From positions 48,811,429-48,875,428 of the forward strand of contig NC_083610.1 of NCBI RefSeq assembly GCF_029168945.1: 64,000 nucleotides of DNA, written 5' to 3'. Position 1 is the stretch's first letter. Every line of letters starts with the position of its first letter. Positions 45,821 to 56,557 of this stretch are shown here, piece by piece. Under the pieces are notes generated by a model. The model was not told the DNA's origin. It ran no database searches and saw only the letters and a list, made by a program, of their open reading frames with translations. This DNA is from Cannabis sativa. Its lineage: Eukaryota > Streptophyta > Magnoliopsida > Rosales > Cannabaceae. Position numbers and translations under genes: made by a program.

Positions 45821-47717
45821 TGTTGGAAATTATTTTACTAGGATCTTAGATCTACTCACAAGTATGTTTATTAACACCCTAAATATGAACTTTCTAAAAC
45901 GATGAAATAAACACATATAAAGTTTAGGAAACCTTACATTGGGTGCAGCGGAATAATATGACTCCTTCCGTTCAGATATCTAGCCCTTGATTCCTTTCTG
46001 TAGCAGAGCATTATCAATATTTGAACCTGGATCTCTTTCTCTGATTCTTTAGTGCTGAAACTCCTTCTTGCTGAAAGTCTTTCTTCACGATCTTCCTCAC
46101 TATGATTGAGGTATCACTTGCTGTGTGTGGGAACTACTCATACACTAAGAATTTCGAAATTAAAGAGGGAAGGAGAAAGAGAAGGGTCAGCCAAAGATAG
46201 GGAGAGAGAAGGCTCAGTTTTTTTTCTGAATCAGAAGTGTAGAAATTTTAAGTGTAATTTTTCTGAAGCCTTCACTATCTATTTATAGCATTCCACTAGG
46301 GTTAGGTTTGAATTATTTGGCAATAAAATAATAAAAATATCAGAGGGAAAAACCCTACAAAAGTGGTCGGCCCTACATAGTGGATTTGGGCCTCACTTTT
46401 TGCAATTTTGCAATTTTATCTTTTCTGCATCTGATTTTCTCAAAAACGCCAATTTTCTAATTCAACCATTTAAATGCCAATTCTAACTATTTAATAACTA
46501 TAAATAATTATTAAATAATATTTTCATTTATCATATTTATTAATTGAACCATACAAAGTATCATAATTAACAAATATGCCCCTAATAACTCTTTCTTTAC
46601 AATTTCGCCCTTACTTAGTGAAAAATTCACAAATAGACATAGTCTAATTTGAGAATTATAATTGATTAATCAAAACCAATTACATGAGTCTTACAAGTAA
46701 TATTATCTCAACTAGTGCGGGGACCATGGGTCTATATAACCGAGCTTCCAATAAGTAGATCAAGAATTTATTACTAAAATTCACTAACTTATTAATTCTT
46801 CGTTGAATCCACGCATAGAACTTAGAATTGCACTCTCAGTATACATAATTCTCTATATGTTCCACCATATAGACACATCATTATTTATCCATTATTATAA
46901 TCCTAATTTGATCAATGATCCTCTATATGAATGATCTACACTGTAAAGGGATTAGATTACCGTTACACCCTACAATGTATTTTATCCTTAAAACACTTGA
47001 CCCCGTATAAATGATATTTCAGCTTATGTGAAATGAGTACTCCACCATTTATGTTCGTTTGGTCAAGCTCGAAGGAGATCATCCTTTGCTTACTATTCGC
47101 CAGATAGAAGCTATAGATTCCATTCTTATGATAGCGCTCCCACTCAATTGCACTACCGTCTTCCCAAAATGTACGTATCACCCTGACCTAAAAGTAGGCT
47201 TAACTAACAAATCAAAGAACACGAATAGCCTCTCGAGATTGAGCCTAATCATATCAGGATTAAGATCATTTGATCTAGGATCAACTAGGCGATATTGACT
47301 TGAATAGATATTACGGTAAGTTTAATAAATCTAAGTCAAAGTTCAATATCGGTCCCTTCCGATGCATACTCCATGCATCCAACCTGAGCTTTACTTTAAC
47401 CAATGCTCTGGAAAGAACATAGCACTTCTCCAAATGCAAGTAAACTCTGTTGTAGATTATCATATCAGTAAAACCCTATGTCTGATAAATCTAGGAAACT
47501 TTATTCACATAGTCATGTTTACTTTCCAATGTGTTGACGGCACAATAAACAGGATCAAGTATGTGAAAAGGGTTTCATATGAATTTATACATTATGTACA
47601 TATAATCATGAAATAAATCATATGAACCATGCAACATTAAATGTTATTTCTGATCTATATTAATAAGTAAATCTGATTATATTGAAATGAGTTTTATTTA
47701 GGGCATAAAACCCAACA
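45821..47717 (-). repeat. 5' LTR of copia element A
   Basis: Partner of 37567-39463. It carries the TATA-like box at 46279-46287 (TATAAATAG on the minus strand) placed as expected for the element promoter, and is followed by the PBS. Confidence 0.95.
46279..46287 (-). promoter_or_regulatory. TATA box of copia A LTR
   Basis: TATAAATAG on the minus strand in the 5' LTR, at the same relative place in the other LTRs of the family (38025-38033 in the partner; about 49889-49897 in B). Confidence 0.55.
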
Positions 47718-48200
47718 ACTGTTTCCACCAAACACTGTAAAATGGGAAGCAAAAGAAAACCCAAGTAGTTAATACCCTATATCCAAATGACAAATAGGGT
47801 ATTCAGGAGGGCCTCTCCCAAACTGGTGGAGTGGTCCCTGTCAGACTTGTCACAAAAAAGGCCACCCTCACGGAGCAATCTATTATGGTGACGAATCGAG
47901 AACCCAAGAATACAACAGAAGTAGAAAGTGTTGATTTTCCCTTCGCAAACAAAAAGAGAAAAGGGGATTGTACTAGAAATTTGCCTAAACTAAGAAACAC
48001 TTAACCTAAGCATCTGAACTAAAACTTTTCTTAAACAACAGATGCTCACACCGACCTAGGCCCTAAGAAAAAACCTTGGTAGAGACATAGCTTCAGAGGT
48101 ATTCCCTCGGGGTTCGTACGAACCATTTCACACACAACAACCCTAATATTTAAATCTAAACCCTACGCGTGCAAAAAAGTGTATTTCTAACAAACTTGAG
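47718..48200 (-). pseudogene. Antisense coding region of the Tat-like element, upstream part
   Basis: The piece of the antisense region displaced by copia A. The minus-strand frame at 48000-47803 reads STSVVFLGSRFVTIIDCSVRVAFF then PPVWERPS and continues, with a stop, toward 47718. It joins 37566 once A is excised. This fits the N-terminal part of the PF04195-like protein (an ERPS-like motif before the HPxxWKVL block). The further start of the ORF is unclear. Confidence 0.4.
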
Positions 48201-48455
48201 ACCCATTTCATGATAAAAGTAGAAAATAGCGGTCTAAATAGAAAGAATACTTACTTGCAAATGGTTTATAGAAGAATCGCTGGTTGCTTGCGATTGTTCA
48301 ATCTCATATGGGCCGCTTGATGGTCTCGTTATGACTCGCCTCAATTGTTGGAAAATCTAGCAATAAGGTTAGAAAAAGAAATAAGGTCCCTAGTTCGGAG
48401 AAGTGTGTAAGGGTGAGTGTTATTCTAGGTTGAGGGTTTTTTCTGAGGAAGTTCT
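48201..48455. other. Remainder of Tat-like 3' region before copia B
   Basis: No gene is recognised. It ends with GTTCT, the left copy of B's target duplication (48451-48455). Confidence 0.5.
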
Positions 48456-50302
48456 TGTTGGGTTTTGTGCACTAAATAAAACCCATTTCAATATAATCAG
48501 ATTTACTTATTAATAAAGATCAGAAATAACATTTTATGTTGCATGGTTCACATGATTTATTTCATGATTATATCTATATAATGTATGAATTCTTTTTAAG
48601 TCCAGAACATATCAATTTGTTAAAGATTATAGTGTTGTCAGCACAGTAGAATATAATCTTAATTATATGTTCAAAAGTTTATTCCCTGATTTGTCAGAAC
48701 ACTGGATTTAGACTGATATGGTATAATCAGCGATAGGTATTCTTACACCTTGGAAAAGTGTTATGTCCTTTCCAAGAAATTGGCAAAGTTTACCAGTATT
48801 GGATGTATGGAGTATACATCGGAAGGGACCGATATTGAACTTTGATTAGATATATTAAACCTTACCGTAATATCTATTCAATTCAATATCACATGTTGAT
48901 CCTAGATCAAATGACCTTAATCCTAATATGGTTAGGTTCGATCTCAAGAGTACTATACATGTTCTTTGATTTGTTAGTTAAGCCTACTTTTGGGTCAGGG
49001 TGATACGTACATTTTGGGAACATGATAGTATAATTGAGTGGGAGCGCTACCATAAATATGGAATCTATAACTTCCATAGGAACTTAGAAGTGAAACGATG
49101 ATATCCTTCGAGCTTGGCTAAATAGAGATAAATGGTGGAGATTTCATTTCACTTTGCTGAAATATCATTTATACGGAGCCAAGTGTTTTAAGGATAAAAT
49201 ACATTGAAGGTGTAACGGTAACTTAATGCCTTTTCAATGTAGATCATCTATTAGAGGGTCATTGATCACATTCGGGTTATAACAATGGATAACTAATGAC
49301 GTGTCTATATCATGGAACATATAGAGCGTTCTATATGACTGAGAGTGCAATTCCAAGTTCTAAGTGTGGATTCAATGAGGAATTAATAAGTTAGGGAATT
49401 TACTTGGTAAATTCAGTTCGACTTATTGGAAGCTCGGTTATATAGACCCATGGTCCTCATACTAGTTGAGACCATACTGCTTGTAAGACTCAGTTAATTG
49501 ATTTTAATTAATCAATTATAATTCTAAAAGTTAGACTATGTCTACTTTATGAATTTTCACTAAGCAAGGGCGAAATTGTAAAGAAAAGAGATTCTAGATT
49601 TATTTATTGATTAAGAGACTTTATATGTCTAAATTAATAAATATATTAAATGGAAATATTATTTAATAATTATTTTTAAGTTATTAAATAATTAGAATTG
49701 GCATTTAAAAAAGGTTAAATTGGAAAATTGGCATTTTTGAGAAAATGGGAATGAGAAATAACAAAATGGGAAAGTTGCAAAGTGAGGCCCAATTCCCTTT
49801 GTATGGCCGGCCACATTGCAAGACTTTACCATTTTATTTTTTCATTATTTTAATGCCATACAATTCTAACCTAAACCTAGAGGGTATTCTATAAATAGAA
49901 AGTGTTGGCTTCAAGAAACACACACCTTTGAACATTGGTTTCTCTCAGAAAAGCTACACGCCTCTCTCTCTCTTTTCTTCTCTCTAAATTTCGAAACACT
50001 TGAGTGAATGAGTAGTGCCCACACACATCAAGTGGTACCTCAATCATAGTATGTAAGACTATGGAAAATATGCATCAAAGAAGGAGAAAAGAAGATTCAG
50101 ATTCAGATCTTGATTATGCTCTGCTACAGAAAGGAATCAAGGGCTAGAGATCTGAATGGAAGGAGTCATAATATTCCACTGCACCCACTGTAAGGTTTCT
50201 TAAACTCTTATGTGTTTATTTCATTGTTTTAGAATTCATATTAGGATGTTAATCAAACATACTTGGTAGTAAATCTAGATCCTGGTAAAGTAAATTCCAA
50301 CA
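48456..50302 (+). repeat. 5' LTR of copia element B
   Basis: 1,847 bp, starting TGTTGGGTTTTGTGC and ending AAATTCCAACA. It resembles the reverse complement of A's LTR. A TATA box CTATAAATA is at 49889-49897. Confidence 0.93.
49889..49897 (+). promoter_or_regulatory. TATA box of copia B LTR
   Basis: CTATAAATA in the 5' LTR, about 410 bp before the LTR end, a position typical of a copia R/U5 boundary; the next bases lead to the pyrimidine-rich CTCTCTC stretch. Matches the TATA in A's LTR. Confidence 0.6.
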
Positions 50303-50544
50303 ACTGGCACCAGAGCCATGGTAATGATTTACTGTCATGAAATATGAATTAAAACAATGTTTAATATGTTTTTGTGTTGATTTGGATGGTTTCATGTGGT
50401 TTATGTGTTAGTTGATGAATGTATATGTTGTACAGTACCTTTTTCCGTGAAAAATATTTTTTCTATTTTTGAAAATATTTTATTTGGATTCCTTGTGAAA
50501 AATTAAGCAATTTTGTTTTTTACGGAACTCGATTCCGATAAAAA

Positions 50545-50780
50545 TTGAGAAAGTTATGTTTTTTGGAAAAATCGGATTTCGGGTATGCATGGGTGCTCAA
50601 TCGCACGCATCAGGTGCTTCGGACAAGCTCCTCATCCGCGCGCGTGAGCTATGCATCCAGCCCGTGTGCACCCTGCACCTGTGAAGACCCTGCAAGCGCC
50701 GAGCCCCCCCTTCGATCCGCGCGCGTATGGGCTGCTAACAGCCCCTCCTGGGCTGCAGATGTAGCCTACTAGGCAGCCAA
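50545..50780 (+). other. GC-rich patch in the leader of element B
   Basis: A roughly 200-base GC-rich segment (about 50580-50775, with CGCGCGCG and CCCCCCC) sits about 280 bp after the PBS in otherwise very AT-rich DNA. In A the homologous leader (about 45480-45620, minus strand) lacks it. The 75-residue frame through it (SSSARVSYASSPCAPCT...) is not a recognised protein. Confidence 0.6.
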
Positions 50781-53440
50781 ACCCAAAATTGCGATTTTTG
50801 TGATTTTTTTCCCAAAAAATCTAATTTTTTCATGGGATTGTTACCCAAAATGCATTTTTCCAATTTTAAAATATTTTCAATTTGGAATTTTTCCAATTTT
50901 AAATATTTCTATTTTAGAATATTTCCAATTTTAAATATTTGCTATTATGGTCAGATTTAAAAATTTTTTAACTTCTTTAATATTTACTTATTATTTAATT
51001 ATAAGATTAGATATTTTGATATTTAACATATTTTAAATTAAAAGATAACTTTGTCTTGTTATTTAAAATATTATATTAAAATTATCTTATATGACAAATT
51101 AAATAGTTAATAAATTTGAAATTAACATAGATATTTTTATAGATATACTTACCATAATATTTTCAAATTCAAAATTTGTTATTTTGTTAAATATTTAATT
51201 ATTTATAAATTATAAGTTTAAAAAATGATATTTTTTCTATATATATATATATATATATCATTTTTTCTTATTGGAAATTTATAAATCATATCTTAAATAT
51301 TTAAATAACATAAATATTTTGTAGAGATTTGAATATTGCTTAATTTGAGATATTTTGACATATAATTATGGTAATTATTATTCATTTATTATTTTATTCC
51401 TAAAATAATAATTATCTAACCAAATCTATTTTAAAATTTGTTTATTTTATTAAATTATAAGATCTGAAAGTGATATTGAAAATTCTTTCCTTTCAAATCA
51501 TTGATCTTATTAGATATTTAATTTAATTTGATTCAAATAAACCTAGATATTTTAAAATTAGTTTCCTTTATTTTGAAATTTTTAGGGTTTGTTTTAACAA
51601 CCCTAAATTTTCAAAATCAAGTTGGTTAGTTTAAGAATAATAATTTAATTATATTAATATCTTATTTCACATCTGTTACATGGACAATGTTTGTTTATAT
51701 TGTTTATTCAAAACTTTTTTTTAACAAACCTATTATTTATTTGATCTAAATTGTTATGATTAACTTGTTGACAGATCCAATGATCTGATTTTAATCATAG
51801 TCCAATTGTCAATAGATCTTATAAATAATTTGTAACTAACAAAATTTTGTACTTCTTTCATCTGTGTAAACCTAGTAACATGATAGGACTCATCCAAATC
51901 ATTTGACCTGTGTGAGCCTATATGTTTGCTATTGGGTTTAGATGCATATAGGAAGCCCATTTAAGTTTTTTACTAAGTAAATGGACTAGGTTGTTAAAAA
52001 TAAAATTTGACATAAGTAATTATTTAAGTCCAATTAGATTTGGGCTTATTCAATGAATAACAATTATTTATTTAAAGGTTAAATTCCTCTCTTTTGGGCC
52101 TTGTGTGAAAATTTGGGGCCAATAGAAGTGGGTACGACATACTGAACCCAGCTCCCCCTCACATGAACTACCCCAATTGTGAAGGCCCATTTGCCTCATT
52201 TAAATAATTGTATTAGGTTAATTATATTAGTCTAACCTAATTAAAATTGAATTAGCAACATAATTAACTTTTAAAATATATGAAAATTATTTTTCATTTA
52301 ATATTTTAAAGTTAATTTTAGAAAAACACTTAATTAATGATATATATTCTAGATAGTTATTTCTATACTAATTATTATTTCTAATATTAAAAAAGGGAAT
52401 ATCATTGATTGTGAAATTAATTGTTTAATAATTAATTTTGGTACAATCTAAGTTTAGTATATTTTCCTAGTATTAAACTAGAATTAATAATTAAGTTTCC
52501 TCTATACTTAATTATTTATTTCTTGAATTTAATACATTTAATTAAATTGAAAATTCAATATCTAAGTTGATTTTCATCGTGATACTTAAATATTGTTATT
52601 TTCATGTTATTTAATTAAAATTGGAAATTATTTTAAGTTTGGAATCTTAATTCAGAATAACTTAAGTTTGAATAATTTTCAAAATATATTTTATTTTATT
52701 TTATTAATCATTTCCAAAAATTTCGAAATTGCATTTCTTTAATGCAGAAATTTCGAATTTTATTTGAAAAATAGATTAAAGTTGAAAATTATTTATTTTA
52801 ATGTTGGACCAACTTAAATCAATGATTTTTTATTTAATGATTAATTAAAATAAATGAAATAAAATATATTATTATTAGAAATTGAATTAATTAGTCAATG
52901 AAAGTCTAGATAGTTATTATCTGTTTTGCTTGAAGTATTTTTCTAGTGTATTTAATTAAATAGAAAATTAATATTTAAGTTGATTTTTAATCATGATACT
53001 TAAATATTTGAAATTTTTCTTAGATATTTAATTAAATAGGAAAATTATATTTTTTGTTGAAAATTAATTTTTATTAATTTTGGGCCAACATAAAATTAGA
53101 GTAATTTTCCAGGATTTATTTTTATTTTATTTTAAAGCATTTTCGAAAGTAGTATTCTTATACACTTCATTTTTTCGAAATGCAGTATATATTTATAGAA
53201 AATTAAATTTGAGTTGTAAATTAATTTTGAAACAACTTAAATTGAATAATTTTCTAAATATTTATGGAAATTATTACTAAGATGGAAATAATTCACGTTA
53301 TTTTCATATCCATCTAAGTATAATTTATAAATATTAAATTACAATTTATATTTAGAATATTTTATTCTAAATTGGAAATTTTAATTAAATAAATATATAT
53401 TTAAAATAAATTGATTAAAATAAATATTAGGAGAAAATAC
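50781..53440 (+). other. AT-rich non-coding region at gag position of element B
   Basis: No gag frame is seen. It is composed of self-similar AT-rich modules such as TTTAAGTTGATTTTxATCxTGATACTTAAATATT (52560, 52975) and GGxCCAACxTAAA (52805, 53087). Contains (AT)n at 51236-51258. Confidence 0.6.
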
Positions 53441-53499
53441 AACCTTCATTAAATAATGAGCTTTATTATAAGGATATTCGATCTCCATTGTTGGTTTTA

Positions 53500-54240
53500 C
53501 ATAGCTATTGTTTTAGTGAGTAATCCTCCCTAATGGAGGAACGTTCATTAACAAGTTAGCACCGTTTAATCTCGAAAGATAAGTAATCTTGTAAGTTTTT
53601 TATATAGTATTGATCACCCTAATGGTGGCGACTGTATAAGACTTGCAAGAATATGAAACAATAGTGAGAGCTCATAAGATAGAATAGCCTTGACTCTCGC
53701 CTAAACGGGACAACGAGGATTCCAATCTTGATCAAATAAAAGTTTGCTAGAATGTTTATCATTTTAGATGAGCTGACAACTCTATTCAATGGATGGTAGC
53801 TTTGACTCTTGCCTAAACGGGACACTGATATCAGTTTGTTGAAGACCTTGGAAATTATTTAGGATTGTATGTTTTAGTATTTTCACTTATCATTCCTACT
53901 TGCTATGTGATTAATAATTTCTAAATTGTGTAAGAATTTATATTGAACCATGTTATTTTCTGTTATTAAATTTTAGTTTAATTTCGAATCTTCATTGTTG
54001 GTCTAACTTGGTTTGTTTTCCTAATGAGATAAATCCCTAATGGATTTTCACCATTAGACTAACATAATAGTGTTAGATCTCGAAAGATAAATATTGTATA
54101 TGCAACATCTAGCTGTTCATCAATTGATGACACCTTCGACTAGTATTTTACAATATGAAACAAGAAGATTGTATAAATAAGATTGCTTTGACTCTCACTA
54201 ATCGGAGCATCGTTGGATTCTTATTTAAAACGAAATTATC
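53500..54240 (+). ncRNA. Conserved structured module with CTAAT-loop hairpins (element B copy)
   Basis: Hairpins: TCCTCC-CTAAT-GGAGGA at 53524-53540; CACC-CTAAT-GGTG at 53615-53627; and CTAATG(54021-54026)/CATTAG(54052-54057) enclosing AAATCC(54031-54036)-CTAAT-GGATTT(54042-54047). GACTCTCGCCTAAACGGGAC is at 53690-53712 and, with one change, at 53802-53824; a third degenerate copy is near 54187. TCTCGAAAGATAA recurs at 53571 and 54087. The whole looks like two diverged modules about 500 bases apart. Conserved with A. The function is unknown. Confidence 0.4.
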
Positions 54241-54419
54241 CTAATTCCTCTTAGCTTATTCATTTCGAATTAGCTCAATAACATATCATTGGATGAATGG
54301 TCTATAAATCATTTCATGTCATTTGATATTTTCTTAAGAAATTAAATGACGAACTTGATTATATTCCCAAAATTCTATCCCAAAATGATATAAATCCTCA
54401 ATCTTAGATATCTCCTACT

Positions 54420-56557
54420 TGTATGGGCAAATCAACTTAGAGTTAAATTAGTAGTGGTGGTCCAAGAAAGAATTACTCATTATACAGTTACACTTTCACA
54501 AGTGTTTTTATAACCATTTTCTATCAATGGATTCAAACTGTATGAGTTTAGTATTCTGTGACCAGAATCCACTTGCACTATTATAAGAACTCTTTGATGT
54601 AACTAAACTTAAGTCATCAAAAGATACAACCACATATTTTATAAATCTATGGCATTTGTATCTTGTTCATAGTGGTTTTGACAAGATCATTCTCTGCAAA
54701 GAGTTAATATGCCTATATCCACTGAAATTAAGTTCATCTCATTCGCAGATGGATGTACATTCAGGGGTGGATATGAGTTTTCGTTGTATTCTTAAAATGA
54801 TCACTCTAAATTTTACCTTATGCAAAAGAAATTTGAAATGTTTGAAAATTTCATGAATTTCTAGCAATGGTGGAAAACCATTAAGGTAAGTGGTTAAAGA
54901 TCTTGCGAACTGATAGGGGTGGAGAAAAAGTTAGTAGATATGCAGTTCAAAGATCATTAATTTGATTTTTGAATTATATCCAAACTTACCTCCCCAGGAA
55001 TTCAATTTGCAGATTCATAATTAGTTACTAGTCGTTGCCTAAATCCTTCTATGGTAATATAATTTCAGAATGATGCAATGGTTGTATACTTAATGTAAAT
55101 CATTACTAGATTCATGGATGACCTAATCGAAATCTTAAGAAAAGCTAGAACTGCTAACCTTGATTTGCATGTTTGTTAGCTATTCTAAGTGATTAGGGGT
55201 GGATCATCTCATAGTCATTAGATAAGAAAGTGTTTGTTTAAACAAATACTACTTTTCTAAGAAAATGACTAAGTCTGAAAATAAAGTAGCAAATAAAGGA
55301 GATTTTTTTTTTGATTCCATAAGTGTTCTATCATCTTATTCGTTACAAGATGATCCCACTGCCTTTGTTGTCTTAACACAATCGAAGAGGTCAATACCAT
55401 TTAGTTTTCTTAGACATAATTCACGGTACCTTATCGTAGTGGGAGAGTTTCAAGGAACTTTACCTTCTTATGACTTGGAAGACACTAGTGATTAAAATCC
55501 ATTGTGAGTTTAAACAAGTAATGGATTGTCAAGATAAGAAGCTAAGAAGAAAGCCAAGAGAACTATGGTTTAATCCATTCACATGGAGTAACCTAAAGTT
55601 TTCTATTACGAGGACATCAAAGGAAATTTTCGTTAATAAGTCTATTCAATGGACTTAACAAAACTTCCTGTTCCTAGTATTATAGGTTTGAGTTTAGCTA
55701 AACCTATGGCTTGTGGTATACCTGGTAATTACTTACTCTTATGCAAGCATAAGATGCTGAAGCATTTTCTTTTCAATGGCAATCTATAGAAGCTTCACAA
55801 CTTCTAAGCATAGATTTTATTTATCTAAGGAAAAGTCTCAACTATTCCAGAAAAGATAAAGCCATGAAAGAATTTCTTAAATCAACAGTGAGAGGTCTTA
55901 GATATGCTTTTGTATGCCTTAGACCAGACACCTGCTGTTGAGTGGGAGTAATGAGTAGGTATCAGATTAATCCAGGAGAAGAACATTGGAAGACAATCAA
56001 GTAAATCTTAAGATTAAGAAGAGAAACTATATGTTAGTCAATAAGGGTGTGTTTAAAACTCTTAGACCGCACCACATCAGATTTCAAGACTTGCCTTTGT
56101 GCTAGAAAGTCTGCTGATAAGATGGTGATTACTCTGGGGGTGGAGTAGTTATTTTGGAGAAGTGTAAAAACCTATCTGAAATCTCTTAGTCTACCAGAGA
56201 GAGACTGAATGTTAAAGTTGCAGGAAAGATACTTATTCAGTCTAAGGAAAGTTCTATACAAATGTGGCGCCGTTCCAACCTGTCTTAACTACTAGTGTTA
56301 TTTCCTGAATAACCAAAAGTAGTTGCCAAAGGTATAGAATCCAGTATCCCAAAAGAGTAGACATATAGAGAGGAATTTCACAATATCAAGGATTTTGTGA
56401 TTAAGGGAAAGTAATGGTGGAGAAAAGGTTGTTGTTAATTCAACCTGTCAGATCCTATTACAAGGAGTTTACTACTACTACACCTGATTTGTATATCAAG
56501 GTGTCAATGATTATTTGAAATGCACATTTTGTTTTATATTAGTGCAAGTGGGAGTTT
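54420..56557 (+). pseudogene. Degenerate copia pol of element B
   Basis: In order on the plus strand: a GAG-pre-integrase-like word LWHLYLVHSGFDKI (54640-54685), integrase words FRGGYEF and KILRTDRGGE (54755-54925, near the second catalytic Asp), IMDDLIEILRKARTANL-like text (55100-55165), a 76 plus 62 residue open stretch at 55265-55658, the RT tail (FYLSKEKS at about 55815), then RNase H words LRYAFVCLRPDTC and VGVMSRYQINPGEEHWKTIK (55890-56000), QKSRHIERNF (about 56350) and the terminal LSDPITR (about 56440). The order integrase, RT, RNase H identifies Ty1/copia. Frames switch constantly and stops are frequent, including TGA after DTCC that is shared with A. The core RT region is not visible. 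Confidence 0.7.

Larger units (their letters stand above)
37567..47717 (-). mobile_element. Copia element A, complete LTRs, defective internal region
   Basis: LTR retrotransposon of 10,151 bp on the minus strand. Two LTRs of identical length (1,897 bp), 5-bp duplication ACTGT (37562-37566 and 47718-47722), PBS TGGTATCAGAGCCATGG on the minus strand at 45802-45818, and a PPT (AAGTGGGAGTTTGT) at 39464-39477. The internal region holds degraded copia-order pol in its last third and about 4 kb of AT-rich non-coding DNA where gag should be. The family is the same as elements B and C and the solo LTR at 57557. LTRs are closely similar, so the insertion is fairly recent although the coding region is dead. 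Confidence 0.93.
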
